Below, one piece after another: positions 12,771 to 24,894 of a stretch of DNA of 64,000 bases (its first letter is position 1; each line of letters opens with the position of its first letter). The translations under genes were made by a program, and so were the position numbers. This stretch comes from Chelonoidis abingdonii (Eukaryota > Chordata > Testudines > Testudinidae): positions 62,588,236 through 62,652,235 of the forward strand of contig NC_133777.1 in assembly GCF_003597395.2 (NCBI RefSeq). The letters run 5' to 3'. Under the pieces are notes generated by a model, which saw only the letters and a list, made by a program, of their open reading frames with translations, did no database searches and was not told the DNA's origin.

Positions 12771-13918
12771 AGAAGAGTTTGGGTATTTCCGCATGCCAAT
12801 ATGTACAGACTGTGGAAAGTCCCTCAGTAGATTTGAGTATTGACTGACAGCTAGATCTACAGTACATCCAATGCAGTGGCTGCTGACAGCTTAAATGACA
12901 CTGGTGCTTCTGGGATGGGAGAATTACATCTCACCATTGAACATCAAAGGTTTGCTCATCAGAATGGTTTAAAAACAGGGTGCTCCCTTAGCGTTGGGCA
13001 TAGGGTTTCCATAGATAACTAGTAATTCAGGCAATTCCCTTGAAAGTATCACAGCTTAGTAAGGAATTGGTAGCATGGCTTGCCAGATTAAGAAAAACAC
13101 ATTGGTTCAAGATTGCCAGAAAGGCCTTGATCTGTTCCTTAGTTTTACTGAGAGGAAAAGCTGTTAAAAATTTTTGCAGGGCACACTGCTATGCATGTCA
13201 TCCCAAACAAGGGCCAATAAAACCTTTATGCCACGCCCATATGTATGTCACATACTGAACAGAAAAAAACACTTAGGAATATGTTAAGGAGCTTTAAAAA
13301 AACTTCATCACTATTATTTTCCTTATATTAATATACCTGTCAAGCCAGGCAACAGTATTCTCATTAATGCAATCGTACAAGCCTTGGAAGGAGAGAAAAA
13401 GCTCTGAAAAGAATCTAAAATAACTTTTCAGTGCAAATGAACATCACAATTTTACGCTTCAGTACCTCATTAATGACAAGTGGATAGTGTGGCTTATAAA
13501 GCAAATTGGAAACTAGGGATCACAGACCTCCCCAATAGCATAAACATCTTTCTGCATCCAATTTGGGCTTGCATGCATAAAACGATTGAAGAAAGTCCTA
13601 AATATTAGTGAACCTTCAATGTCCACTGCGCAGTTGACTCAATAAGCAGATGTCTTTCTCCTTTGACATTGGTATTTTCAGTAATATGTCAACAGAACTT
13701 TAAAATATCAGAGTAAAATGTCTCTACAGCTTAACGTTGAAAATATTAGTTATATAAATACAGCCCAATAATATGAATAGTTTCACAGCAGGTCAATATT
13801 TATTGTTATAAATCAACCTCCGTCCATAGCAGAGGCACAGTTGTGCACTACATCAGCATACTTGACTCCAATGTTTAATTGAAATAGTTGCATATATAAT
13901 AAATTAGTATATTAAAGA

Positions 13919-14008
13919 CTAGGTCCTCAGCTGGTGTAAACTGGCATAGCTCCATTGAACTCAGTGGAGCTGCATCAATATACACCACCAGCTGAGAGTC
14001 TGAGCCTA
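13919..14008. repeat. short palindromic repeat (CAGCTGGTGTA arms)
   Basis: The left arm AGGTCCTCAGCTGGTGTAAA pairs with the right arm TACACCACCAGCTGAGAG. The core is a TCCATTGAACTCAGTGGAGC palindrome. It is a clear copy of the short inverted-repeat class. Confidence 0.75.
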
Positions 14009-14654
14009 AAAGTCTGACAAAAAATAAAGGTACAAAGGCGCAACGAGTCTTGCAAACTATATGATTAAATGATACCTGGAACATGCAGCAAAGCAGAATC
14101 AGATCAGCTGCTCCAATAAAAAGAGAAATCTGCTGGCATGTTACAAAAGAGTCCCCAGATCTGAAGGAAATAAAATCTTCACTGGTGTTTATTTTAAAAC
14201 TTTCTCTTAGTGGCTGTGTTTATAGGACTGTTTTAGATTAGTGTCCCTACCCACAGCCTGCATACATGGTTTGTGTGCAGAGCAATGAAGCAAGAAATCA
14301 AAGGGATGAATCCTCCCTCCTTAAGCCATTTCCAGAGCAAGTAACTCCCACTCCACCTTTCCCTGGCTGCTGCTGCGGCCTCAGGGCTGTGATAGTATCG
14401 ATGGCCTGTTAAATATGCCTAGCATACATTTTGAATAGTAGAACCAGAAAATTATGGACCAATTGGCCATGTCCCATACATTTAGCATGCCCAAATCTAT
14501 TCCCTATTCCCGCTACTTGGCAGCTCTGTGCTCTGTTCCTCCCTCTGCAGCAGTTCTCTCTTATTCCTCTATGTTTGGGGTGCCCTGTGGCACAGCCAGA
14601 CCTAGGAATATTTGGCCATTATTTAGACTATGTTTTCTCAACAAATTACTTGGG

Positions 14655-14794
14655 TATAATTTATGTCGCTCTGGGATGTGAATAATCCATACCCCCGAGA
14701 GACGTAAGTTACATCCACCTAAGCGCCAGTGTAGATTACGTTATGTCAATGGGTGAGCTTCTTCACCAGATGATGATGTCGTGTAGACATAGCC
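14655..14794. mobile_element. truncated Harbinger-like element
   Basis: The right end GTGTAGACATAGCC followed by TTA matches the termini of the Harbinger-like elements at 2.2 and 37.3 kb. The body has an internal hairpin pairing TTATGTCGCTCTGGG with CCCCGAGAGACGTAA. The left terminus is missing. It is non-coding. Confidence 0.6.
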
Positions 14795-15166
14795 TTAGAA
14801 TAAGGATTAAAATATAGGAAGAGAGTTTATCATAATTCCCTAAGATTCATAAACATAAATATCCATTCTATTATTAAAGAGCCATGAAATACTGCATCAG
14901 CCTGTCCCACCTTAAAAACAGATGCTGAGTGTTCAGTATCTAACTCTAAGAGCAAAAACAAAGCCCTTTGAGACTGGATGGATGGAGAAAGACTTATGAA
15001 CTAATAAGACTCACAGGGCCACATTTTCACACTGACCTGTGCTTATGCTTGCACTACCACTTGCCTTTCTGAGGTTTTTTTGTTTGTTTTTTGCCCGTGT
15101 TCACTGCTTGATCCACCACCGCATTAATGAATGCAATGCTTCTGTCATTTTATACTTATATATAGT

Positions 15167-15224
15167 TGGATCCAAAGCCCCTGAAAAGATTTTCATTGTC
15201 TTCAATCGGCTTTGGACCAGACCC
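15167..15224. repeat. short palindromic repeat, TTGACTTCAAT family
   Basis: TTGGATCCAAAGCCCCTGA at the left pairs with CGGCTTTGGACCAGACCC at the right, with TTGTCTTCAATC in the core. Confidence 0.65.
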
Positions 15225-16451
15225 AAGGAGAATTTTATGTAGGACATAAAATCAATCCATTATCTGAAGAGAGAATAGTGGTAAAACATGGAGAAAGGAG
15301 CCTATGCCAGCCATTTCAGGACAGTTTCTTCCACCTCTTGACACTTATGTGCATCTCCAATGTTCCCACAACCCAAAAGTCATAATATTATCATTATCGT
15401 GTTGGTTTTTGAGACTAAACACATAATTTCAATTCCAGGTTGAGGCTAAAATTCACAGCAATATGAATGTCATTGTAGTAGATGGTAAATGAGATTTGAG
15501 CTTTGAGAACAGGGTGTGGTGAAAGACTACACAGAAGGGAAGGAGTAAATATTTTGTATTATAGGTACAGATTTTGTCTCCAAAGGCTCCTATATCTCGT
15601 TGTTCTTGGAGTCACATGAAAAAAAAAGTAGTTGGTGCATGAGATGGAGCATAGTTCCATCCCAGGAGGTAACCCTGACCTATGCTGCTAATGATGTCTG
15701 CTCTTCCTGTACAGTTAGACAGTAGGAACAGCTGATGCTGCTATTGTTCCTTTGACAATAATACAGATTTTAGACTTCCTAGCCTCTGCTGCATTTTTCT
15801 TCCTAATACAGCGTAAGCTACTTTGAAGCCTTAGGAACAGACTCGGACATAACTCTCCAATGGGTTTTGTAACTGAGTTTATGAACTGTGACCCTGGGTG
15901 CTGTTGCAAACACTCAAGTAAATTCAGAGAGGTCTTAGAGATTGAAGGTAATATTGCAGCTCTGTCTTTTCCGCTCATTGTCTGCTGCATTGTCACTGCT
16001 AAACCTTGTGCCTTTAGACTTAGCTCATGTTTCCACTTGCCAGGAGAAACTAAAGAAAAAATGTCAAGATCCACAAATCTAGGTAGGCCTCAGGGTGCTA
16101 TTTTCTCTTTGGAGGTGAGATATTTCTCCAATGGGATTGCTTCCATAGCAGTTATAATGAGAGCCATGTGAAAAAAGCTCTCAAGTAATTCAGCTGCCTG
16201 CCTCAGATTTTGAACCATGGTTTGTAAGTGTTGAAAATTGTTCTTAGATACTTTGAGACCAGAGCAGGTCATCTGCTAGACCTCAAGCTTTGACTCCCTA
16301 GAGGGCATACGTGAATCTCTACACTAGGTATGCATCTAATCCAAATGTGTATCTCCAGCAGGTTTCACAATCACTAAGATAATCTAATTGTCATTTCAAT
16401 AAGGCTAAGACAGGGTTAGGTCTTTGAAAACTGCTCTAAAGTACAGGCACG

Positions 16452-16522
16452 TGGCCTGCTCCTGCCCCCATTGAAATCAACAGGAGTTTTGTTATGGACT
16501 TCAATGTGAGCTGCATTAGGAC
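16452..16522. repeat. short palindromic repeat, TTGACTTCAAT family
   Basis: GGCCTGCTCCTGCCCCCATT opens the copy, then ATTGAAATCAACAGGAG, and TGGACTTCAATG near the right end. The right arm is degraded. Confidence 0.55.
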
Positions 16523-16869
16523 AATGTTTACATCAAATTATTACTGGCCCATAAAGAGAATTACTGTGAGTTCCTGTGAAAAACCCAAGCAAAAAGGGAC
16601 CTTCCTTTTGCAGGGCAGTAACACATTTAGGTAACCACGAGCATAAATGATGATCTATATTATAAAGCCTGTTGAAAGGAAAGGCTAACAAGAGGCTGTG
16701 AGAAGGGGTCAAGGAGAATGTATAAAGGGTAAACATTCTGATAGTTTCCTCTCTCAAAGGTGTTGGTGAAGGTTCCAAAGAATCTTCTCTGAGCATCACC
16801 TCCTGTTCACGGTGTTCCAGACAAATGTCACTCGCCTCTGCTTTTAACTTAACATAACATCATTGACTA

Positions 16870-17045
16870 GAACTGTGAGAAATTCACAAAATTTCACCAG
16901 AAAATGTCAACCTTTTAATTTTGAGCAAATTAATGCCCCTGAAATTTCTTTTTTTTAATGAAATTTTGGAACAGTTATTACTTTTTGATATCAAAATGGG
17001 AAAATGGAAAAAAACAAACATTTTTTGTTTGAAATTTCATGAGCC
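16870..17045. repeat. degraded AT-rich inverted repeat
   Basis: The sequence alternates AAAATTTC and GAAATTTT phrases on both strands, with TTTTTGTTTGAAATTTCATGAGC near the right end and TTCACAAAATTTCACC near the left. The wording is like the better preserved AT-rich inverted repeats at 28.4 and 36.2 kb. Limits are uncertain. Confidence 0.35.
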
Positions 17046-17550
17046 TACAATTTTAAGTGAGACTGCAGGTGGTAAGGCAGCCATTTCTGTGGCAGCTATT
17101 TTGTGCATTGAGTGAATATACGGGATGTACGAGACAGAGAAAAGTATCACTCTTCTGGGTGCTGGTGCTGCTGATTCTAACCTTGCTCTCTCTTTGTCAG
17201 ATTTTCTCTTCCAACAGTGCCAATGAGGGTGGTTAACACATATAATGAGTGGTGTGACCGCTGGTCTGTTGTGATGTGAATAGTTTTAAACACAGCTGCC
17301 CAGGCCAACCAAGAAGAATGGCAGCAAACTGGGTCCCAATAATTTTGTCGTCTTCACATGAAACCAGATGGTTGTGGGAGATCTATAGTGGAACTGAGGC
17401 CAGCCAGGACAAAGAGAAACAGGAGAATTGAAAGAAGAGGCAGAGTTTAGGGATAAGAAAGAATAGGCACAATTCCACAGAAGGGAATCTTTGCTCCACA
17501 CAGGCAAAGCTTTTTGCTTCAGAGGATCATACAAAGGTACCCAAGGCATG

Positions 17551-17616
17551 AGCCAACACCCCGTAAAGTCAATGGATAGACTCTCATTGACTTCAATCGG
17601 CTTGAGATCAAGCCCC
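17551..17616. repeat. short palindromic repeat, TTGACTTCAAT family
   Basis: The core pairs AAAGTCAATGGATAGA with CATTGACTTCAATCGG, and the right arm ends GAGATCAAGCCCC. The copy overlaps two short open frames, which it explains. Confidence 0.6.
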
Positions 17617-17619
17617 AAG

Positions 17620-20600
17620 CCATTATTGATTCTTATGACCTGTTCATTGCTTGCAGATACAGTCACAACAGTAATGGAGATGATCCATCAAAAGTACAGT
17701 ATAATAAAATAAGGCTCCAGCTGGCGCAGACTTAAACAGACCCCGCAGCCTAGTCCCAAACCAAGAGCACTCAGATGCAAGCAGTTTATATACTCAAAAC
17801 AGCTGTTTTTCTATTAGTAGTATCTATAGTACAAGTGGAACTGGAGAAAAAGAGTCCGATGCAGAGAAAGGCCTAGTTCAGTGTGTTGCCAGAGGGCTTG
17901 GGAATGCAGGCAGAGGCCAAGCCACTATCTCACAAACGGTAGTGCCTCAGTATGTGATACTGGCCACTCAGCCTACTTTGGTCACTTCCCTACAACTGTG
18001 CCTGCCTGCCACATTACTTATTACTAACAAAACACCAGCAGCAATTTCCCTTGATTCGTCTGTTAATCCCTAAGGAAGGGATGAGCACCTTTCCCCTTTA
18101 AATAAGGTTTGAGGTGCTTCTAGTACCATGAAGGGAATAAAATACAATATGCAAGGTGGGATGAACTAGGGCAGGTGACCATGGCACTATGTCACCTGGG
18201 TGAGAGGTGGAAAAGCCCCAGGAAGCCAGTTAAACGGGATTTAAAGCTGATCTAGGTCACTGGAGACAACTTTGTGGGGACCAGAATCTGGACCTGTATG
18301 TTCATGAACCTCCATGAACTCAAAAAACAAAAAAAACACTACCTTTAAGCATTTTTCACTTTTTCATCAAATATTTCACACAGTTCTAATGGCAAAAATG
18401 TGGTATCACAATTAAAATAAATAATTGGCACTTTAGAAGCACTATATTATTCCAACCATGTTCTCAGAGTTTGAATATTTCTGTGGAATGCTCATATTTT
18501 CTTCTGACACATTTACAAGTGAGTTCAAAATGTATCATTATGGAATATGGTCAGATGTATTAAACTTATAATTAAAAACTTGCTTTTCAACCTGACATTA
18601 AAAATGTTAAGCTGGTACCAAGGAACAAAGTACTTTAACCTACAGAATAAAAGGAGAGCAATGTATTATTTTAAAAAATTATTATTTTTCTAGGACTTAT
18701 TTTATTATGGTAGAATGACATTTGTGGACACTACAATAGAAATTATTCAGCCTAACATTCAATTAGCCCTTAGAGGATTTTTCATGCTCACGTACATTAA
18801 AAGTCATACATATCTATGCTTCTGGGTTCTTCATGATAGTTTAAATGGATCCAGGGGAACCATCACACAATAAAATGATCATGAAGGGACTACAGCTCCT
18901 ACTCCAGCTCATCTCCTTAGTGTTCTGGGTTTCCTACATCCTGGCCCCAGGCTCAGACACTGAATTTCATGTCCCCAGCCCATTCGCACTTTCTTTGCCT
19001 AGGGCCCCTTTCTCAGCCTTCAGTTGTTTTTGTGAAGCCTAGTTAGATTTTTATAAAACGGGAAGAGTATTTTTTCCAGCCTCCCAAAACAAAAATGGGA
19101 AGAGGGATTTTACTCAAAGCTTCTGGCAAACAAGTTCAATTTGGGCAAAGACCAACCACTGAACAATTTTTTATTTTTGAGAGAGAGCAAGAGATATGAG
19201 CCTGTAGGGGGAATAAAGGGTCACAACTGAAACTTCTTTGCTTCCTTAACTAGAGCACATGTTCCCAATTGCTCACCTTAATAAGCCAAATCTGTAACAC
19301 AAACTGGGGTAAATAACTACCATAAATGCAGAGAATGCAAAAAGCCAGAAGAGGGTGCTACAGTATTTAATTATCAAGAGGTGTTTTTAATGCCTTTCTT
19401 TTAAATAAATATTTGTTTGAGAGAGGAACAGAACACTGAAAAGCCCTCCATTCATCACTCCAATGACACCCGACAGCCAGTGATCTAAATCTAGCTACTA
19501 AGAGGATACTTAGTCTATAGGTTTGTGATACATACTAATGCTTTAGCTCAGTTCATGGTCTGTCTATTGGGAAGAACGGGTACATTTATTAAGATACCCT
19601 CCCCCATACACTAAATTGAGAATATTAGGGTGCATATAAAGTGCATTCCCCAAAGCTAGCATCTTATTCACTTAGTCATCAAGCTTCTAAATCTACACAT
19701 TTTAGTAATATGCACCTCATTATTTATTTCATTCATGATTTCAGCGTTTTAAGGCAAAGTGTCTGGGGAAGGAAGGCAGTCATTACTTGGTGTCTTCAGT
19801 GTTGCTTGTCATACAGCATAATCTCTGGGTAATTATTCCTCTTGTAGTACAATTCAAGAAATAGTGTGGCATATTGGCAGTAGTCCAGCAGATAATAGTA
19901 ATGGCTGCTTTGTGTCTTATGATCCATTTTAACTGATCTAATTGAAAATTTACCTGACCAAGAGTGCCATAAAATGTACTCATAAGGCTTATATTGTTAA
20001 TGACTACATTAGGAAGGTGCCAAATACAAGAAGGTGGAATGATCCTCTTTACAGCTCAGAAATAATTTTTCCCCTATAGCAAAACAAGAGGCAATGTGAG
20101 GAGGGCAAATGAGACAGATCCAGGACTCAGTGAGATACAGCAGCTAGAGGAAGATGTGTTTACAATTAGTTTGTAAGTTTACCAATTTCATATTTCTTTT
20201 GTTCTTCAGAATGTTTCAGGAGAGGTTCTAATCCTTTGTGCATCTCTGCCATATATATGTTAACTCAATAGTACGTTTAAAAGGGATATTGAAAAACTAA
20301 ATAAGTAATAAATTAGCTCAAACTATTTATTAATAATCAGTAAACTGCTGATAGAGTGAAACACAAGTAGAAGCCATGGTGCCCTGTTCCCAAGAAATCT
20401 TTGCAACAGAGCAGATCAGACACAAGATGTAGTACAATATGGTTTGCATGCCAGAAGCCTCTGTATAGCAATTACAGAGATGCCTAAAAGTGTCATAATT
20501 ATTATTAACAGCTGTCAGTGTTTCCATTACACTCCCCATTGTGTAGGGAGTAAGTCTCAGATGCTTCAAGTAACATTGAGGCTGACACTTAACATGCAAG

Positions 20601-20711
20601 TTGCCAACTGAGTGTATTTTAGTTTCATTGATTCAGCCATTTTCTCTTCCCTTGTGTATGGAGGTATTTCTAATGCAACCATTACTGTTCTGCGGAGAGA
20701 CTGGGAAAAAT
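17620..20711. other. unannotated AT-rich DNA
   Basis: I recognise no gene or named repeat. Poly-A/T stretches and low-complexity AT DNA are common, and no open frame exceeds 90 codons. Confidence 0.45.
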
Positions 20712-21683
20712 AATCATAGAATCATAGAACTGGAAGGGACTTCTAAAGGTCATCTAGTCCAGTGTCCTGCACTCATGACAGGACTAAGTCTTATCGAGTA
20801 TTCATCTAACTTGCTCTTAAAAACCTCCAATGACAGAGATTCCACAATCTCCTAGGCAATTTATTCCAGTGCTTAACCACCCTGACAGTTAGGAAGTTTT
20901 TCCTAATGTCCAACCTAAACTTCCCTGGCTGCAATTTAAGTCCATTGCTCCTTGTCCTGTCCTCAGAGGTTAAGGAGAACAATTTTTCTCCCTCCTCTTT
21001 GTAACAACCTTTTATGTACTTGAAAACTGTTATCATGTCCCCAGCCCTGGCTCTCCAGCCCTCACACTCAGTCTTTTCCTCTCAAGACTAACCAAACCAA
21101 GTTTTTTCAATCTTCCCTCATAGGTCATGTTTTCTAGACCTTTAATCATTTTTGTTGCTCTTCTCTGGAATTTCTCCAATTTGTCCACGTCCTTCCTGAA
21201 ATGTGGTGCCCAGAACTGGACGCAATATTCCAGCTGAGGCTTAATCAGTGCAGAGTAGAGCAGAAGAATTACTTCTCATGTCTTGCTTATAACACTCCTG
21301 CTAATACATCCCAGAATGATGTTTGCTTTTTTTGCAACAGCGTTACACTGTAGACTCATATTTAGCTTTTGATCCATTATGACCCCAAGATCCCTTTCTG
21401 CAGTACTCCTTCGTAGGCAGTCATTTCCCATTTCGTAGGTGTGCAACTGATTGTTCCTTCCAAAATGGAGTACTTTGCATTTGTCCATACTGAATTTCAT
21501 CCTGTTTACTTCAGACTATTTCTCCTGTTTGTCCAGATCATTTTGAATTTTAGTCCTGTCCTCCAAAGCATTTGCGACCCTTCCCAGCTTGGTATCATCT
21601 GCAAACTTAATAAGTGTATAGAACCGGACCCAGAACTGAGCCATGCGGGACCCCACTCGATATGCCCTTCCAGCATGACTGTG
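20712..21683 (-). mobile_element. CR1 LINE 3' fragment
   Basis: On the plus strand it begins AATCATAGAATCATAGAACT, the reverse complement of the CR1 3' tail octamer repeat, so the element runs on the minus strand. Minus-strand frames give pieces of the reverse transcriptase ORF2 C-terminus: a KFADDTKLG motif (the FADD catalytic box, about 21590-21620), a DKCKVLHFGRNNQ segment and KKANIILGCI near 21320-21500, and RTRSNGLKL with FRLDIRKNF near 20890-20960. Stops and frameshifts separate them, so this is a dead 5'-truncated copy. About 970 bp survive of an element several kb long. Confidence 0.93.
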
Positions 21684-21899
21684 AAGGATCTGTTTCAATG
21701 ATCTGTTCCAAACTTTATTTTTAGTGTCATTCTGAGTTGTTACTCCAAAGCTAATTGTATCAAGGTAATTAGTGGATACTTAAAGGGCAACAATGAATTT
21801 GTTCCTTCTTTGTTTCTAGAAAGTGCTAGGGCCACCGGCTGTCTCTACTCCCTCTATGAAGATGTAACAGTACTGCATCTCAAGAGTGGTCAAATGCAG

Positions 21900-22130
21900 C
21901 CAGTCAAAACATCACAATTATTTTTCATGGGAAATTTTGAAAAAAAAATTCTTCCTCTTACCCACAACTATCCTGAATTTTTTTACAGTTTTTGTTCGTT
22001 ATTGAGTAAATGGAAAATTCTACCAAAGCAAATCGTTTCTATTTAATTTTTCATTTTGGACAAAGTCATATTTTGTCAAAAATAAGCTCAAAACTGGTCA
22101 ATTTTATTTTATTTTTTTGATGAAACCTAA
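21900..22130. repeat. degraded AT-rich inverted repeat
   Basis: It contains TTTTTCATGGGAAATTTTG on the left and AAAACTGGTCAATTTT on the right, wording shared with the AT-rich elements at 28.4 and 36.2 kb. Arms are too eroded for exact ends. Confidence 0.4.
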
Positions 22131-23976
22131 CTGTGTAATGTGAATAACCCTCCCCATTTGCTAACATCAGCACATTTGCATTTCACAATATTCTTTAAAT
22201 AGAAAAGTCTCATTAAAATTCATGCAGTGCCTGCTCTGCTGATTTTAGTGGTTCCCTGAGTGTGGGAATACTGGGCAGCAAAATTATGAGACTATTTTTA
22301 CAATCAGGCAATATGGTGAAGAACAGGGCAAAACATCTACTTTTATTATATGTACGTTCAGCTAAACAGATGTAGATGGGAGAGAGAGAAATCTAATTTC
22401 TGATCCATGTAGTTATGCTAGTTACTCCAATGGTCAGTTGAATTCTTATTTTTATCCAGGTTTGAAAGCTATACTACATTGAAAGACACTGAACAAAAAG
22501 ATTAAAGTTAGATTAAGTTGTCTTTAAGATTGAATTCTATTTTGATATCATTAATTACGCTGCCCTCTCTGTGACAATAATTAAGACAGCAAATGTCCAT
22601 TGCAGGGGTTTGTGTCTTATTTTGGATAAAATCAATGATGTGTTCCCAAGAGCCCCTTGTCCAACTGAAGCGGGGGTTTGGCTGAGTCGCCCAGACTCTG
22701 ATGGAGCTGATTGCTTCTTATGGTAGATACTGTTAAAATATGTTTTCAAAGATGACCTAACCCTGCAGTTCATAAAATACTTCTGAAGAGAAGATTTTTA
22801 GTCTTTGAGATCAGAGTTAAAAAAATAAAAATCGAGAAATATACCCCAGCTGCCCCTAAAAAATCTTCACATACAGTCACATGCATGCACACATCAGATT
22901 GCACACATTAAATGTTGAGGTCTGCCATCAATATACTTAGTATACTCTCCAGAAACAGCATGCCAACACTTCCAAGGTACTACTGAACATGAGTAAGAGT
23001 GGCAGAATCTGGTCCAATGTCTATGAAAGGTTTTGAGTCCCATCTATTTGAATTATGTTCCAACATCTTGCATGGTTCCACTTTGGAACCTTTGTTTTTT
23101 GGCATGTATATCCTGTGACTTTTAGGGGCCAATTATGCACCAGTATGATTTAAAGATTTATTGCTAGGAGATCTGTACTTTAGATGTATTTGGCACTTCA
23201 GTCTAATTATGACATAACTCTTCTACAATTTCTTGGATATTTGGGCCTGTGTAGATGGCACAGAGCTTCATGGAGTTGAATCCCAGCAAGACCAAGGCTC
23301 AAGATATTTGTTGCCCCTGAGACTTACTTTGGAGAATTGCTTCTAATAATGTGATTTTTTGCAAACTTCATATTTAAAACCTTGGGTCTGATATAATCAT
23401 CTGACTTCCTGTCTGAGAAGCAAATAGGGATTAAAGAGAATTGAAACGTTACATAAGCGCTGAAGTGACCTTGTACAGGGGTCAACTTCTCCCTCAGAAA
23501 GGTGTGTAGATATATTAAAATGTTTCCATCACCTCAGTGGTTGAATACCACAGCTCACTTACCTCAAGTCTTCCAACTTGTGCTACTAAAGGTCTGCGGC
23601 TTATTCCAAACATGGCTGAGAGATGTCTCACCAGAAGGAATTTGTTCGAGCATATTTTGAAATCCTTTCATTGGTTGCTGGCAAAACCCCATGTTGATTT
23701 TTTAAAACTTTTCTTGACCTAAAAAGATTATTAATAATATAGGGCTGAGATATCTTTTCTGAGTTAACTTTTTATTTTCCTAGTTACAATATGAGATTGA
23801 TGTCACACGACCTATTGGTTTGTCCTTGGTACAGTTTGGAATCATTTTGGAGGAAAGGGTTTTTAGGAAGTAAACACCACACTTGTGAAATCAGTTACCT
23901 AAGGCTATTTGGAATGTTGAATCTGTCTCTGTACTTAGAACTGAACTTCAGAGGTTTAAGTTTAATACATTTTTTA
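22131..23976. other. unannotated DNA
   Basis: I see no supported gene or repeat. Short open frames at 22555-22773 and 23537-23722 have no recognised domain. Confidence 0.45.
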
Positions 23977-24043
23977 GGGCCTAGTCCAGGTTCCAGTAAA
24001 GTCAGTGGAAGCTTTGCCATTGATATTAGAAGGATCAGGACCT
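23977..24043. repeat. short palindromic repeat, TTGACTTCAAT family
   Basis: The left arm GGGCCTAGTCCAGG and the right arm GGATCAGGACC are inverted, around a GTAAAGTCAGTGGAAGC core. Confidence 0.6.
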
Positions 24044-24049
24044 GATGTT

Positions 24050-24108
24050 ATGTTATAAAATGCCCTGGCACAGCTTTAGAGAAGGGCACTATATAAATGC
24101 ATGTAATT
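24050..24108 (+). repeat. possible L2-like LINE tail
   Basis: GAAGGGCACTATATAAATGCATG resembles the GGCGCTATATAAATGC end seen in L2-type LINEs. It lies directly before the CR1 copy. Short and eroded, so tentative. Confidence 0.35.
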
Positions 24109-24113
24109 CATAC

Positions 24114-24750
24114 TGTGGAAAGGGATCTGAGGCCATAATAGATCACAAGCTAAATATGAGTCAACAGTGTAACGCTGTTGCAAAAAAAGCAAACATCATT
24201 CTGGGATGTATTAGCAGAAGTGTTATAAGCAAGACATGAGAAGTAATTCTTCTGCTCTACTCTGCACTGATTAGGTCTCTACTGGAGTATTGTGTCCAGT
24301 TCTGGGCACCACATTTCGGGAAAGACGTAGACAAATTGGAGAAAATCCAGAGAAAAGTAACAAAAATGATTAAAGGTCTAGAAAACATGACCCATGAGGG
24401 AAGATTGAAAAAAATGGGTTTGTTTAGTCTGGAGAAGAGAAGACTGAGAGGGGACATAGTTTTCAAGGGAGAAAAATTGTTCTCCTTAACCTCTAAGGGT
24501 AGGACAAGAAGCAATGGGCTTAAATTGCAGCAAGAGCAGTTTAGATTGGACATTCGGAAAAACTTCTTGTCAGGGTGGTTAAGCACTGGAATAAATTGCC
24601 TAAAGAGGTTGTGGAATCTCCATCATTGGGGATTTTTAAGAGTAAGTTGGACAGGGATGGTCTAGATAATACTTAGTCCTGCCTTGAATTCAGGATACTG
24701 GACTAGTTGACCTCACAAGGTCCCTTCTAGTTCTATGATTCTATGATTAA
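24114..24750 (+). mobile_element. CR1 LINE 3' fragment
   Basis: Plus-strand sequence encodes the last part of CR1 ORF2 and the tail TTCTATGATTCTATGATT at the right end. Recognisable pieces are [69 protein letters not shown] and [10 protein letters not shown] stop at 24237 and frame changes show it is dead. It is closely similar to the minus-strand copy at 20.7 kb over this region, and it is 5'-truncated as is usual for CR1. Confidence 0.95.
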
Positions 24751-24832
24751 TTATTAGTATTATTGAAATAACACAGTTGCTGGTTATCTTGAGTAATAAA
24801 AGCCTTGTTTTTAAGTAGTGTCATAACACAAT

Positions 24833-24894
24833 GGGCCAGATACACAATAGTATAAATTGGCATCGCTCCAGGTACATCAGCTGATGATCTGGTC
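24833..24894. repeat. short palindromic repeat (GGGCCAGAT arms)
   Basis: GGGCCAGATACACAA on the left pairs with GATGATCTGGTCC on the right, with ATAAATTGGCATCGCTCCA inside. It resembles the repeat at 13.9 kb. Confidence 0.6.

Noticed and set aside
15715..16272. Opposing frames of 103-119 codons
   Set aside because: No domain, no splice-site pattern, and both strands are open to a similar extent.
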